The notes: generated by a model from the letters alone, not told the origin. 6,289 nt of DNA from Desulfobacterales bacterium (GCA_029940115.1 JAOZRQ010000411.1:1-6289); one strand, 5' to 3'; shown: positions 1-5,676, counted from the first letter of the stretch. Program-made: numbers and translations.

Positions 1-95
1 CAAAAGGCGTAGGATGGGGTTCCACCAATCTCAACTTTCGCTATCAGCCGGGGGATTGATCCCCCGGCGTTGCAGTGAGCACAGGACAAAGTAAC
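1..95. repeat. 95-bp direct repeat, copy 1
   Basis: This stretch matches 263-357 at 93 of 95 positions. The differences are G58 against C320 and C63 against A325. It may extend left of the window. It contains a perfect 10-bp inverted repeat (47-56 with 59-68, GCCGGGGGAT and its complement), which is interrupted by one mismatch in copy 2. It ends exactly where the hexamer inverted-repeat element begins. No coding frame is convincing. It is probably a duplicated ribD leader, because copy 2 sits directly before the ribD start codon; it could also be one unit of a longer 262-bp periodic repeat continuing to the left. Confidence 0.93.
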
Positions 96-262
96 TGATT
101 ATAACGGATTTAGGGGAGGCCTTGAACTCGAACGTGAACGTGAACGTGAACTTATACTTGAACTCGAACTTGCCCACAAATGAACATTCACGTTCAAGTT
201 CAAGTTCACGTTCACGTGCACGGGCACGGGCAGGCGGCCTCCCCGAAAAGCGTTATAATCAG
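95..262. mobile_element. MITE-like element with hexamer arms
   Basis: The ends form a 27-bp terminal inverted repeat (95-121 with 236-262) with 24 matches; the outer 12 bp, CTGATTATAACG, are perfect. Inside, the left arm (124-171) is eight consecutive 6-bp units of GAACNN type, with one deviating unit at 154-159. The right arm (186-233) is eight 6-bp units of the complementary type, GTTCAA or GTTCAC, grading outward to GTGCAC, GGGCAC and GGGCAG. A 14-bp spacer separates the arms, so the whole could fold into one long imperfect hairpin. It encodes nothing convincing. The repeats and termini are seen directly; mobility is inferred from the termini and from a second copy of one terminus at 4439-4466. 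No transposase is present. Confidence 0.75.
254..259 (+). promoter_or_regulatory. Possible -10 box in the right terminus
   Basis: A perfect TATAAT lies inside the right terminal inverted repeat of the element and points at ribD. Transcription from it would start near 266, where the foldable ribD leader begins. There is no recognisable -35 hexamer at the expected distance (around 231-236, CAGGCG) and no extended -10 TG, so promoter activity is a weak inference. The mirror-image TATAAT on the minus strand at 98-103 points outward to the left. Confidence 0.3.
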
Positions 263-357
263 CAAAAGGCGTAGGATGGGGTTCCACCAATCTCAACTTT
301 CGCTATCAGCCGGGGGATTCATCCACCGGCGTTGCAGTGAGCACAGGACAAAGTAAC
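263..357. repeat. 95-bp direct repeat, copy 2
   Basis: This is the second copy of the 1-95 repeat, offset by 262 bp and differing at two positions. It ends five bases before the ribD start codon. In this copy the 10-bp internal inverted repeat (309-318 with 321-330) carries one mismatch caused by A325. The bases after it, GCCT (358-361), are absent after copy 1, so only this copy can form the stem described for 267-361. Confidence 0.93.
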
Positions 358-361
358 GCCT
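267..361 (+). promoter_or_regulatory. Foldable ribD leader, candidate cis-regulatory RNA
   Basis: AGGCGT (267-272) is complementary to ACGCCT (356-361), a 6-bp closing stem whose 3' strand abuts the ATG of ribD. Inside are a small hairpin (274-288, GG-bulged A-TGG with CCACC, loop GGTT) and a longer arm: TCGCT pairing with AGTGA including a G-U pair, capped by the GCCGGGGGAT/ATCCACCGGC hairpin at 309-330. The only Shine-Dalgarno-like bases, AGGA at 345-348, lie 13 nt from the ATG, so the stem could affect initiation. I see none of the conserved boxes of the FMN riboswitch that often precedes rib genes. The pairings are read by eye; a regulatory role is inference. Confidence 0.35.
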
Positions 362-1477
362 ATGAACCCAACAGACAACCTCGACAGACATTTTATGGAA
401 ATGGCCCTCGACCTTGCGCGAAAGGGTCAAGGATTCACCTCACCGAATCCGATGGTGGGCGCGGTGGTGGTCAGGGACGGCAACGTGGTGGGGAAAGGAT
501 ATCACGAGGCGGTCGGCAGGGCCCATGCCGAGGTGAATGCGATTGATGACGCGGGAGATGCCGCGAGAGGGGCGACGCTCTATGTCACGCTTGAGCCTTG
601 CAATCACACCGGCCGGACCCCGCCCTGCACGGAAAAGATACTGACGGCCAGCATCAAACGGGTGGTGGCGGCCATGGGAGACCCCAATCCGAGTGTCACC
701 GGCGGGGGGAACGCGTATCTCGAAACCAAGGGGATCGAGGTTCTCTCCGGGATTTGCAAGGATGAGGCCAGCCGGCTGAATGAGGTCTTTGTCAAGCATA
801 TCCAGACCGGACGCCCCTTTGTCATCGTGAAATGCGCGGCCACCTTGGACGGACGGATCGCCACCCGAACCGGCGACTCGAAATGGGTCTCAGGAGCGGA
901 ATCAAGACGATTTGTCCACCGACTCCGCCATGCCGCGGGTGGGATCATGGTGGGGATCGAGACGATCCGACAGGACGATCCGAGCCTGACCACCCGCCTG
1001 GATGACATGAAGGGGACGGATCCCATACGGATCATTCTGGACACCCATCTCTCCATCTCCGAGACGGCCAAGGTGCTACATCTTGATTCGGATGCGAATA
1101 CGATCCTTGTCACCGGCGAATCGGTCTCAGCGGAGAAAAAGAGACGAATCGAAAGCAGAAGGGCAAAAGTGATGCCATCGCCCCTCAAAGCAGGGCAGAT
1201 AGACCTTGATCTGCTCATGGAGAGACTCGGTGCCATCGGCATCACCAGCCTGCTCATCGAAGGGGGCGGCCGGGTCATTGCATCCGCGTTTCAAGCTGGC
1301 ATCGTTGATAAAATCCACTTCTTCTATGCCCCGAAAATTCTGGGAGGAGATGACGGTGTGCCCATCTGCAAAGGCCCGGGGCCGACATTGATGAGTGAGA
1401 GTTTGCAGATTGAGGAGATGAATGTGGGGCGATTCGGGGAGGATGTGATGATTGAGGGGTATGTTGTTCAGGGTTAA
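362..1477 (+). CDS. ribD: Bifunctional riboflavin deaminase/reductase RibD
   Basis: RibD is a cytosolic two-domain enzyme that deaminates the pyrimidine ring of 2,5-diamino-6-ribosylamino-4(3H)-pyrimidinone 5'-phosphate and then reduces the ribosyl side chain with NADPH, giving 5-amino-6-ribitylamino-uracil phosphate. The 371-aa product has the family's usual length. The N-terminal cytidine-deaminase-like domain (about 1-145) shows TSPNPMVGAVV (26-36), HAEVNA with zinc ligand His55 and proton-shuttling Glu57, and LEPCNHTGRTPPC with zinc ligands Cys80 and Cys89. The C-terminal reductase domain (about 150-370) shows KCAATLDGRIAT (157-168), SKWVSG (173-178), a VGIETIRQDDPSL stretch (197-209), EGGG (300-303) and APKILGG (323-329). 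The ATG at 362 puts a typical short tail before the deaminase core; the ATG at 395 is an alternative but would trim the first helix. Its Shine-Dalgarno sequence is poor. The gene looks intact. Confidence 0.96.
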   Translation: MNPTDNLDRHFMEMALDLARKGQGFTSPNPMVGAVVVRDGNVVGKGYHEAVGRAHAEVNAIDDAGDAARGATLYVTLEPCNHTGRTPPCTEKILTASIKRVVAAMGDPNPSVTGGGNAYLETKGIEVLSGICKDEASRLNEVFVKHIQTGRPFVIVKCAATLDGRIATRTGDSKWVSGAESRRFVHRLRHAAGGIMVGIETIRQDDPSLTTRLDDMKGTDPIRIILDTHLSISETAKVLHLDSDANTILVTGESVSAEKKRRIESRRAKVMPSPLKAGQIDLDLLMERLGAIGITSLLIEGGGRVIASAFQAGIVDKIHFFYAPKILGGDDGVPICKGPGPTLMSESLQIEEMNVGRFGEDVMIEGYVVQG

Positions 1478-1498
1478 ATAAATAACTGATGATCCTAG

Positions 1499-1532
1499 CC
1501 CCTGCCGACAGAAGCGTCGGCACGGGCAGGGG
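1499..1532. repeat. Hexamer-type inverted repeat between ribD and ribE
   Basis: CCCCTGCC (1499-1506) is complementary to GGCAGGGG (1525-1532), and GCCGAC (1504-1509) to GTCGGC (1516-1521). These are two overlapping alternative stems in the 87-bp spacer. The right arm continues as CACGGGCAGGGG and CACGGCAGGG units to about 1547, the same sequence style as the right arm of the element at 95-262. No T-run follows, so it does not look like an intrinsic terminator. It could attenuate or stabilise a ribD-ribE transcript, but nothing shows that directly. Confidence 0.7.
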
Positions 1533-1564
1533 CACGGCAGGGCACAGCAACGGACATTTAATCT

Positions 1565-2218
1565 ATGTTTACAGGCATCATTGAAGGACTTGGCACCATA
1601 AAAGAGATAATACGTTCATCCGGACAGGGCACACAGGTGACCATCAAGGCGGATTTTCCGCTTCGCGAGACAAAGATCGGGGACAGCATCTCCGTGAGCG
1701 GCGCGTGTCTCACTGTGGTTGCAATGAACGAAAGCGGATTCAAGGTGGACATCTCCCCAGAGACCCTTGAGAGAACCGCTTTTGGCAAGGCCAAAATCGG
1801 GGATCGCGTCAATCTTGAGCGGGCCCTCCGCCTGTCTGACCGCTTGGACGGGCATCTCGTTTCAGGGCATATTGACGGCATGGGCATGATGAGAGATCGA
1901 AAGATCACAGGAAACGCCATCATCATCACCATCGGGGTTCCCGAAACCCTTTCCCATCATATGATAGAGAAGGGATCCGTGGCGGTGGATGGGATCAGTC
2001 TCACCATCAACACCTGCGGTCGGGAAAGCTTTGATGTGAGCATCATCCCGCACACCGCCAAACTGACCACCATCGGTTTCAAAACGATCGGCGATCGGGT
2101 CAACATTGAGACCGACATGATCGGAAAATATGTTGAACGATTTGTCATGCAACGAAGCGAGGCTGGGGAATCATCCGCCATCAACATGGCATTTCTGGCA
2201 AAGAACGGGTTCTTGTAA
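1565..2218 (+). CDS. ribE: Riboflavin synthase alpha chain
   Basis: The enzyme dismutates two molecules of 6,7-dimethyl-8-ribityllumazine into riboflavin and 5-amino-6-ribitylaminouracil, the last step of the pathway, usually as a cytosolic homotrimer. The 217-aa protein has the normal length and the two-barrel architecture. The N-terminal barrel starts with the diagnostic MFTGIIEGLG and contains SVSGACLTV (43-51, with Cys48) and LVSGHIDG (98-105, with His102). The second barrel contains the parallel VAVDGISLTIN (139-149), IPHTAKLTT (161-169) and VNIETDMIGKYVER (179-192). The start is fixed by the family N-terminus, although the Shine-Dalgarno sequence is weak. The last three codons and the stop lie within a 27-bp tandem duplication. 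The symbol follows the common ribD-ribE usage; in E. coli the orthologue is called ribC. Confidence 0.96.
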   Translation: MFTGIIEGLGTIKEIIRSSGQGTQVTIKADFPLRETKIGDSISVSGACLTVVAMNESGFKVDISPETLERTAFGKAKIGDRVNLERALRLSDRLDGHLVSGHIDGMGMMRDRKITGNAIIITIGVPETLSHHMIEKGSVAVDGISLTINTCGRESFDVSIIPHTAKLTTIGFKTIGDRVNIETDMIGKYVERFVMQRSEAGESSAINMAFLAKNGFL

Positions 2219-2257
2219 AGGGTAAAGGTAAACGGGTTCTTGTAAAGGGTAAAGGTA
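2204..2257. repeat. 27-bp perfect tandem duplication over the ribE stop
   Basis: Positions 2204-2230 are repeated exactly at 2231-2257. The unit contains the last codons of ribE (N-G-F-L), its TAA stop, and the start of a GGTAAA-rich tract. A partial continuation (AAGGGTAAAGG) follows to about 2269. Translation stops in the first unit, so the second is a non-coding copy of the ribE end. The identity of the units suggests recent duplication. Confidence 0.92.
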
Positions 2258-2336
2258 AAGGGTAAAGGTTGAGAGTCCCCATGCGCCTGAACGGGGTCCG
2301 CCGGCAGGGGCCTCACCCTTAACCCTTAACCCTTTT
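2216..2336. repeat. Complementary G-rich and C-rich short repeats
   Basis: The plus strand first carries a purine tract of alternating AAAGGGT and AAAGGT units (2216-2269). It later carries three 7-bp units, CCCTTAA twice and CCCTTTT (2316-2336), which end at the panP translation start region. The two tracts are imperfectly complementary, so the transcript could form a long hairpin enclosing about 45 nt. The purine tract has many GG and GGG runs separated by TAAA and could also form a two-layer G-quadruplex; this is inference. The layout parallels the hexamer arms elsewhere in the window, but with a different unit. Confidence 0.7.
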
Positions 2337-2346
2337 GGAAAGCATC

Positions 2347-3987
2347 ATGTCAACAGATCGGAATCACACCGTCAAGACAGAACTGGTCGCGGATTGGGAG
2401 ACCTTGCAACGCATATTCATCCGTCCTGAAAATGAGAAGGTCCGGGCGACGCTGGTGAAATACATGGAGCAGATCCTCTTTGGACTGCATGATTTCCTGA
2501 TGCAGCATGTGGGCATCACAGAGGAGGTGAGCCTCAAGAAGCTTGCGGACCAGTTCAGGGAGAGCAGGATCAGCAGGCACCCGTCAAAGAGACTGGCGGA
2601 TGTCATCAGCGGCCTCATCGAGGATGTCGCACCCCATGCGGTGAATGTCGCGTCGCCCTATTTTGTGGGCCATATGACCTCGGCCATCCCCTTTTTCATG
2701 GTCCATCTACAGACCATTGTGGCCGCGCTGAATCAGAATGTGGTGAAGCTGGAGACCTCCAAAGTAGTCTCCGTCCTTGAGAAGCAGGTGCTGGCGAAGA
2801 TTCACCGGGTCATCTTCGACAAGCCGGATGAATTTTATGATGAACACATCCAGCATCCGGAAAGCGCACTTGGAAACTTCGTGGAGGATGGAACGCTGGC
2901 GAATCTGACGGCCCTCTGGGTGGCCAGAAACTCGTTCTTCAGGCCCAAACCCGGGTTTGCCGGAGTTGAAAAGGAGGGGATGGCCGCGGCATTTCAGGCT
3001 TACGAGGTGGAGCGATGTGTGGTGATGGTCTCCCAACTGGGGCATTATTCCCTGGAAAAGGCCGGTGGGGTGTTGGGCATCGGGAATCGGAATGTCCTCT
3101 CCATTGACGTGGATTCCCATAGCCGGATGGATATGACTCATCTAAAGTCAGCGATACGGGATATCCGAAAAGATCCCCGGAAAACCAAGATCCTCGCCAT
3201 CGTGGGGATTGCCGGGACCACGGAGACTGGGACGGTGGATCCGCTACCGGAGCTCGCGGAGATCTGCGCGGAAGACGACATCCATTTTCATGTGGATGCG
3301 GCCTGGGGCGGTCCGACGCTGCTTTCGGAGAACCATCGTTCCCTGCTTTCCGGAATCAACTTGGCCGACTCGGTCACCATTGACGGGCACAAACAGTTTT
3401 ACATGCCGATGACCTGCGGCATGGTCTATTTCAAAGACCCGTGCCTCATGGACACGGTGGCCTATTATGCGAACTATATCAACCGTCCAGGATCGGTGGA
3501 TCTTGGCATCCGATCCTTGGTGGGATCCAGGGCCGCCACGTCCCTGATCCTGAGAAGCGCGCTCAATATCATGGGAACTGGGGGCTATGCCCTGCTGATC
3601 GATCACGGCATCGAGATGGCCCAGGTGCTTGCCGAGGAGATCAAAAGAAGGGAACTGTTCCAGTTGGTCACCCCGCCGGAACTGAACATCCTCACCTACC
3701 GGATATTCCCCGAAGGGATGAGACGGGAATGGGCGGACGGCGATGCCCAAAGCAGAAAAGCCGTGACCCAACAGGTGAATCAGATCAACCTCACCGTGCA
3801 ACGATTGCAACGAGAGGCGGGAAAGAGCTTTGTCTCCAGAACCACCCTGAAGCGGCGGGGGTGTGAGGATATCGTGGTGTTGCGGGCGGTGCTCATGAAT
3901 CCGATGACGACTATGGACATCCTTGGGGAGATTCTGGACGAGCAGGAGAAGATTTTTCATGATCAAATTGCCCCTGATGATTCATAG
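2347..3987 (+). CDS. panP: PLP-dependent aspartate 1-decarboxylase, PanP family
   Basis: This is a fold-type I, group II pyridoxal-phosphate decarboxylase. Its closest recognisable family is PanP, proposed to make beta-alanine from L-aspartate for pantothenate in bacteria lacking the pyruvoyl enzyme PanD. From the ATG at 2347 it has 546 residues, near the family length. Landmarks are SPYFVGHMTSAIP (103-115), NQNVVKLETSK, EDGTLANLTALWVARN (180-195), GHYSLEKAGGVLGIG with the cofactor-stacking His233, VGIAGTTETGTVDP, HVDAAWGGP (from His315, with Asp317 facing the pyridine nitrogen), and DSVTIDGHKQFYMP with the Schiff-base Lys349. The GKSFVSRT segment near the C-terminus is also typical. An in-frame TTG at 2335 lies inside a pyrimidine repeat and is less likely as the start. 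The family call is from remembered motifs; substrate specificity is inferred, and a glutamate or other amino-acid decarboxylase remains possible. panB and panC are not in the window. Confidence 0.85.
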   Translation: MSTDRNHTVKTELVADWETLQRIFIRPENEKVRATLVKYMEQILFGLHDFLMQHVGITEEVSLKKLADQFRESRISRHPSKRLADVISGLIEDVAPHAVNVASPYFVGHMTSAIPFFMVHLQTIVAALNQNVVKLETSKVVSVLEKQVLAKIHRVIFDKPDEFYDEHIQHPESALGNFVEDGTLANLTALWVARNSFFRPKPGFAGVEKEGMAAAFQAYEVERCVVMVSQLGHYSLEKAGGVLGIGNRNVLSIDVDSHSRMDMTHLKSAIRDIRKDPRKTKILAIVGIAGTTETGTVDPLPELAEICAEDDIHFHVDAAWGGPTLLSENHRSLLSGINLADSVTIDGHKQFYMPMTCGMVYFKDPCLMDTVAYYANYINRPGSVDLGIRSLVGSRAATSLILRSALNIMGTGGYALLIDHGIEMAQVLAEEIKRRELFQLVTPPELNILTYRIFPEGMRREWADGDAQSRKAVTQQVNQINLTVQRLQREAGKSFVSRTTLKRRGCEDIVVLRAVLMNPMTTMDILGEILDEQEKIFHDQIAPDDS

Positions 3988-3994
3988 CCCTGAC

Positions 3995-4047
3995 TTGCCC
4001 GTGCCCCAGCCCATGCCCCAAGCCCCCCAGCCCCTTGCCCCTTGCCC
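3995..4047. repeat. NNGCCC hexamer array after panP
   Basis: Starting eight bases after the panP stop codon, four units run in perfect 6-bp register: TTGCCC, GTGCCC, CAGCCC and ATGCCC (3995-4018). Irregular C-rich units follow, then two more TTGCCC units (4035-4040 and 4042-4047). Downstream, GACGGGCATG and ACGGGCGGG (4078-4098) supply partly complementary bases. This is the same unit type found in the outer right arm of the element at 95-262, read on the other strand. Confidence 0.75.
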
Positions 4048-4052
4048 GTGAG

Positions 4053-4072
4053 ACGTGCTGACGGCACGTTTT
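4053..4072 (+). terminator. Possible intrinsic terminator after panP
   Basis: ACGTGC (4053-4058) and GCACGT (4064-4069) form a perfect 6-bp stem with a 5-nt loop (TGACG), followed by TTTT at 4069-4072. It lies 65 bp after the panP stop codon in the correct orientation. The stem and the T-run are both short, so termination would be modest. It is the only hairpin-plus-T candidate I see in the convergent spacer. Confidence 0.45.
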
Positions 4073-4108
4073 CAGGGACGGGCATGTTTACGGGCGGGTA
4101 TTGATTCA

Positions 4109-4256
4109 GAAATATTTTACAGGTTTTCTTGAAGAATTGACGAAATGTTTTACAGCCTCCCCTTTGCAGGGATTGACTTGAACCTTTGTTTGCGCCTCAT
4201 GGGACATTTTACATTTTTGGGCGGAAGGTGCCCATGAATGCCGAAATGTCTTACAG
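4109..4256. repeat. Four spaced copies of a GAAATGTTTTACAG-like motif
   Basis: The motif occurs at 4109-4122 (GAAATATTTTACAG), 4142-4155 (GAAATGTTTTACAG), 4201-4214 (GGGACATTTTACAT, the most divergent) and 4243-4256 (GAAATGTCTTACAG), all in the same orientation. Starts are spaced 33, 59 and 42 bp. The region is AT-richer than its surroundings and has no coding frame. Spaced direct copies can be regulator-binding sites or the multiple transposase-binding repeats found at IS21-family ends. The reverse complement TGTAAAACATTTC and the copy containing GGGACATTTTACA recall the latter, but no IS21 genes are present. Confidence 0.6.
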
Positions 4257-4290
4257 ACGGAGAAGGGTTTGACAATTGTCTGAACCATGA

Positions 4291-4438
4291 TTCGTGCCCC
4301 TGCTCCTGCCCGACACAGGACACGGGCAGGGGGCACGGGCGGGGAATCCCCAAGCTCACACTTGTGGTGTGCCCATGCCCGCATGCATGTCCACGCCCAC
4401 GGGCGACGGGCATGTCCGCAAATGTGGGGCACGGCCAG
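4291..4438. repeat. GC-rich inverted-repeat block with GGGCA units
   Basis: This block holds hexamer-like units on both strands: CGTGCCCCTGC and CCTGCCCG (4291-4310), then CACGGGCAGG and GGCACGGGCGG (4321-4343). Several small palindromes follow: GGGGAATCCCC (4341-4351), CACAC with GTGTG (4357-4361, 4367-4371), CATGCCCG with CGGGCATG (4374-4381, 4407-4414), and CGCCC with GGGCG (4394-4398, 4401-4405). Just before the terminus it reads GGGGCACGGCCAGG, matching the GGGCACGGGCAGG found at the same place in the 95-262 element. Open reading frames here are by-products of the repeats. Confidence 0.65.
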
Positions 4439-4466
4439 GGCCTCCCCTAAATCCGTTATACATCAG
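4439..4466. mobile_element. Second copy of the element terminus
   Basis: Positions 4439-4460 are identical over 22 bp to the reverse complement of the left terminal repeat at 100-121 (core CTCCCCTAAATCCG). The outer bases continue as CATCAG instead of ATCAG, an apparent one-base insertion. It is an intact right-hand end lying eight bases from the reductase stop codon. I cannot find a matching left-hand end within 4000-4440, so the copy is either one-sided or decayed, with the 4291-4438 block as its body. Confidence 0.8.
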
Positions 4467-4474
4467 CTTACAGC

Positions 4475-5671
4475 TCACCGCTTCACTTTAAACAGCCTTT
4501 TCATCACCCACAAAAGCGGCTTGGTCATGATGCCTTCCATGTCGTTGGCCACATCTTTCAACAGTTCGGGAATGGGAAGGCTTTGGGGACATTTCTCCAC
4601 ACACTCTTCACAATCGGCACATTGGGAGGCAAAAGCAGGCTCACCGCCGTTTATGCCGCCATTATGCCCCAGATACAGCAACTTGGCACTTTTGTCTCCG
4701 AACGTATGATAGGCATTGTAGAATTCAAAACACCGGGGGATGTTGACTCCGGACGGACAGGGCATGCAATACTGGCATCCGGTGCAACCGACTTTCATCA
4801 GCCTGCGATATGCGCGGGTCGCCTCTCTCACCCGTTTCAGATCATCTTCGGAAAGGGAATTTGGATGCGCCTCGGAAGCGATTCGGAGATTCTCATGGAT
4901 ATGCGCCTCCTCATTCATGCCGGACAGGACCACCGTGATTTCCGGATGGTTCAGAATCCACCGGAAGGACCACTCCGTCGGGGTTCTCCGAGTCTCCGAT
5001 TGGTCCCAGATCGCCTGAACTTCTTTCGGCGGGGTCTTGGAAAGATTGCCGCCCCGCAACGGCTCCATGACCATCACCGCCAGCTCTTTTGACGCGGCAT
5101 ATCTCATTCCCGCAGTGCCGGCCTGGTTCTTGGTGTCGAGAAAATTGTATTGAATCTGGCAGAAGGTCCAGTCATAATCATCCACAATCGGATTGAAATC
5201 CTCCGTAGCACCGTGAAATGAGAATCCCGCGTTGAGGATTTTCCCCGCTGTCAGCGCATCATCCAGAAAATCCGTCACCCCTTTCTCCTTCGCCTTTTCC
5301 CAAGTCGAGCCGTTGAGCGCGTGGATCAGGTAGTAGTCAATATGGTCCGTCCGCAGCTTTTTGAGCTGCTCATCCAGAATCTCGTCCATCTCGGCTTTGG
5401 TTCTCGCGGACCAGTGGGGCAGCTTCGTTGCGAGCCTGATCTTCTGGCGATATCCGTTCTCCGACAGGAGTTTCCCCAGAAACGGTTCGCTCTTTCCCAT
5501 ATGATACGGAACCGCCGTGTCAACATAGTTGACGCCCTGATCAATCGCCGAGCATATCTGGGCCGCGGATCTCTTTTCATCAATCCCGCCCCGCCTCAGG
5601 GGAAGCCTCATGGCTCCAAAGCCGAGCACGGAGAGATGGTCTCCGGTTTTGGGTACATTTCTGTATAACAT
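4475..5671 (-). CDS. Aldo/keto reductase with C-terminal [4Fe-4S] domain
   Basis: The product is a predicted cytosolic oxidoreductase of the COG1453 type, in which an aldo/keto reductase barrel is joined to a ferredoxin-like domain. The substrate is unknown. From the chosen start it has 398 residues, usual for the type. The barrel (about 1-290) shows GFGAMRLP (17-24) and the full catalytic tetrad of the superfamily: Asp51, Tyr56, Lys83 and His117 (in DYYLIHALN). The C-terminus carries CTGCQYCMPCPSG (Cys296, 299, 302, 305) and CADCEECVEKCP (Cys351, 354, 357, 361), able to bind [4Fe-4S] clusters and suggesting electron exchange with ferredoxin or another Fe-S partner. The ATG at 5671 is preceded by a strong AAGGAG (complement of 5677-5682) with 5-nt spacing. 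An upstream in-frame ATG at 5719 would run through an inverted repeat and is rejected. Confidence 0.92.
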   Translation of the reverse strand: MLYRNVPKTGDHLSVLGFGAMRLPLRRGGIDEKRSAAQICSAIDQGVNYVDTAVPYHMGKSEPFLGKLLSENGYRQKIRLATKLPHWSARTKAEMDEILDEQLKKLRTDHIDYYLIHALNGSTWEKAKEKGVTDFLDDALTAGKILNAGFSFHGATEDFNPIVDDYDWTFCQIQYNFLDTKNQAGTAGMRYAASKELAVMVMEPLRGGNLSKTPPKEVQAIWDQSETRRTPTEWSFRWILNHPEITVVLSGMNEEAHIHENLRIASEAHPNSLSEDDLKRVREATRAYRRLMKVGCTGCQYCMPCPSGVNIPRCFEFYNAYHTFGDKSAKLLYLGHNGGINGGEPAFASQCADCEECVEKCPQSLPIPELLKDVANDMEGIMTKPLLWVMKRLFKVKR

Positions 5672-5676
5672 GTTCA

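Noticed and set aside
95..262. CRISPR array or direct-repeat spacer structure
   Set aside because: The units are 6 bp with no spacers, and the two halves are inverted relative to each other.
275..284. Fluoride-riboswitch-like GATGGGGTTC (also at 13-22)
   Set aside because: The ten bases resemble the loop of that aptamer, but the flanking stem does not pair properly, the downstream conserved segment is absent, and ribD is not a fluoride-related gene.
99..296. Minus-strand frame encoding a run of alternating V-N and L-N residues
   Set aside because: It is a direct translation of the GAACNN/GTTCNN hexamers and has no domain, ribosome-binding site or coding constraint.
1..361. FMN riboswitch upstream of ribD
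   Set aside because: The position fits, but none of the conserved FMN-aptamer boxes is present in either 95-bp copy.
4271..4280. GACAATTGTC palindrome with a TTGACA-like -35 at its start
   Set aside because: It is a perfect 10-bp palindrome, but no -10 box follows at a usable distance and no gene starts downstream on the plus strand.
4106..4491. Several overlapping frames of 65-140 codons in the convergent spacer
   Set aside because: They consist of Cys-, Pro- and His-rich or Arg-rich translations of GC-rich repeats on both strands, with no domain and no ribosome-binding site.
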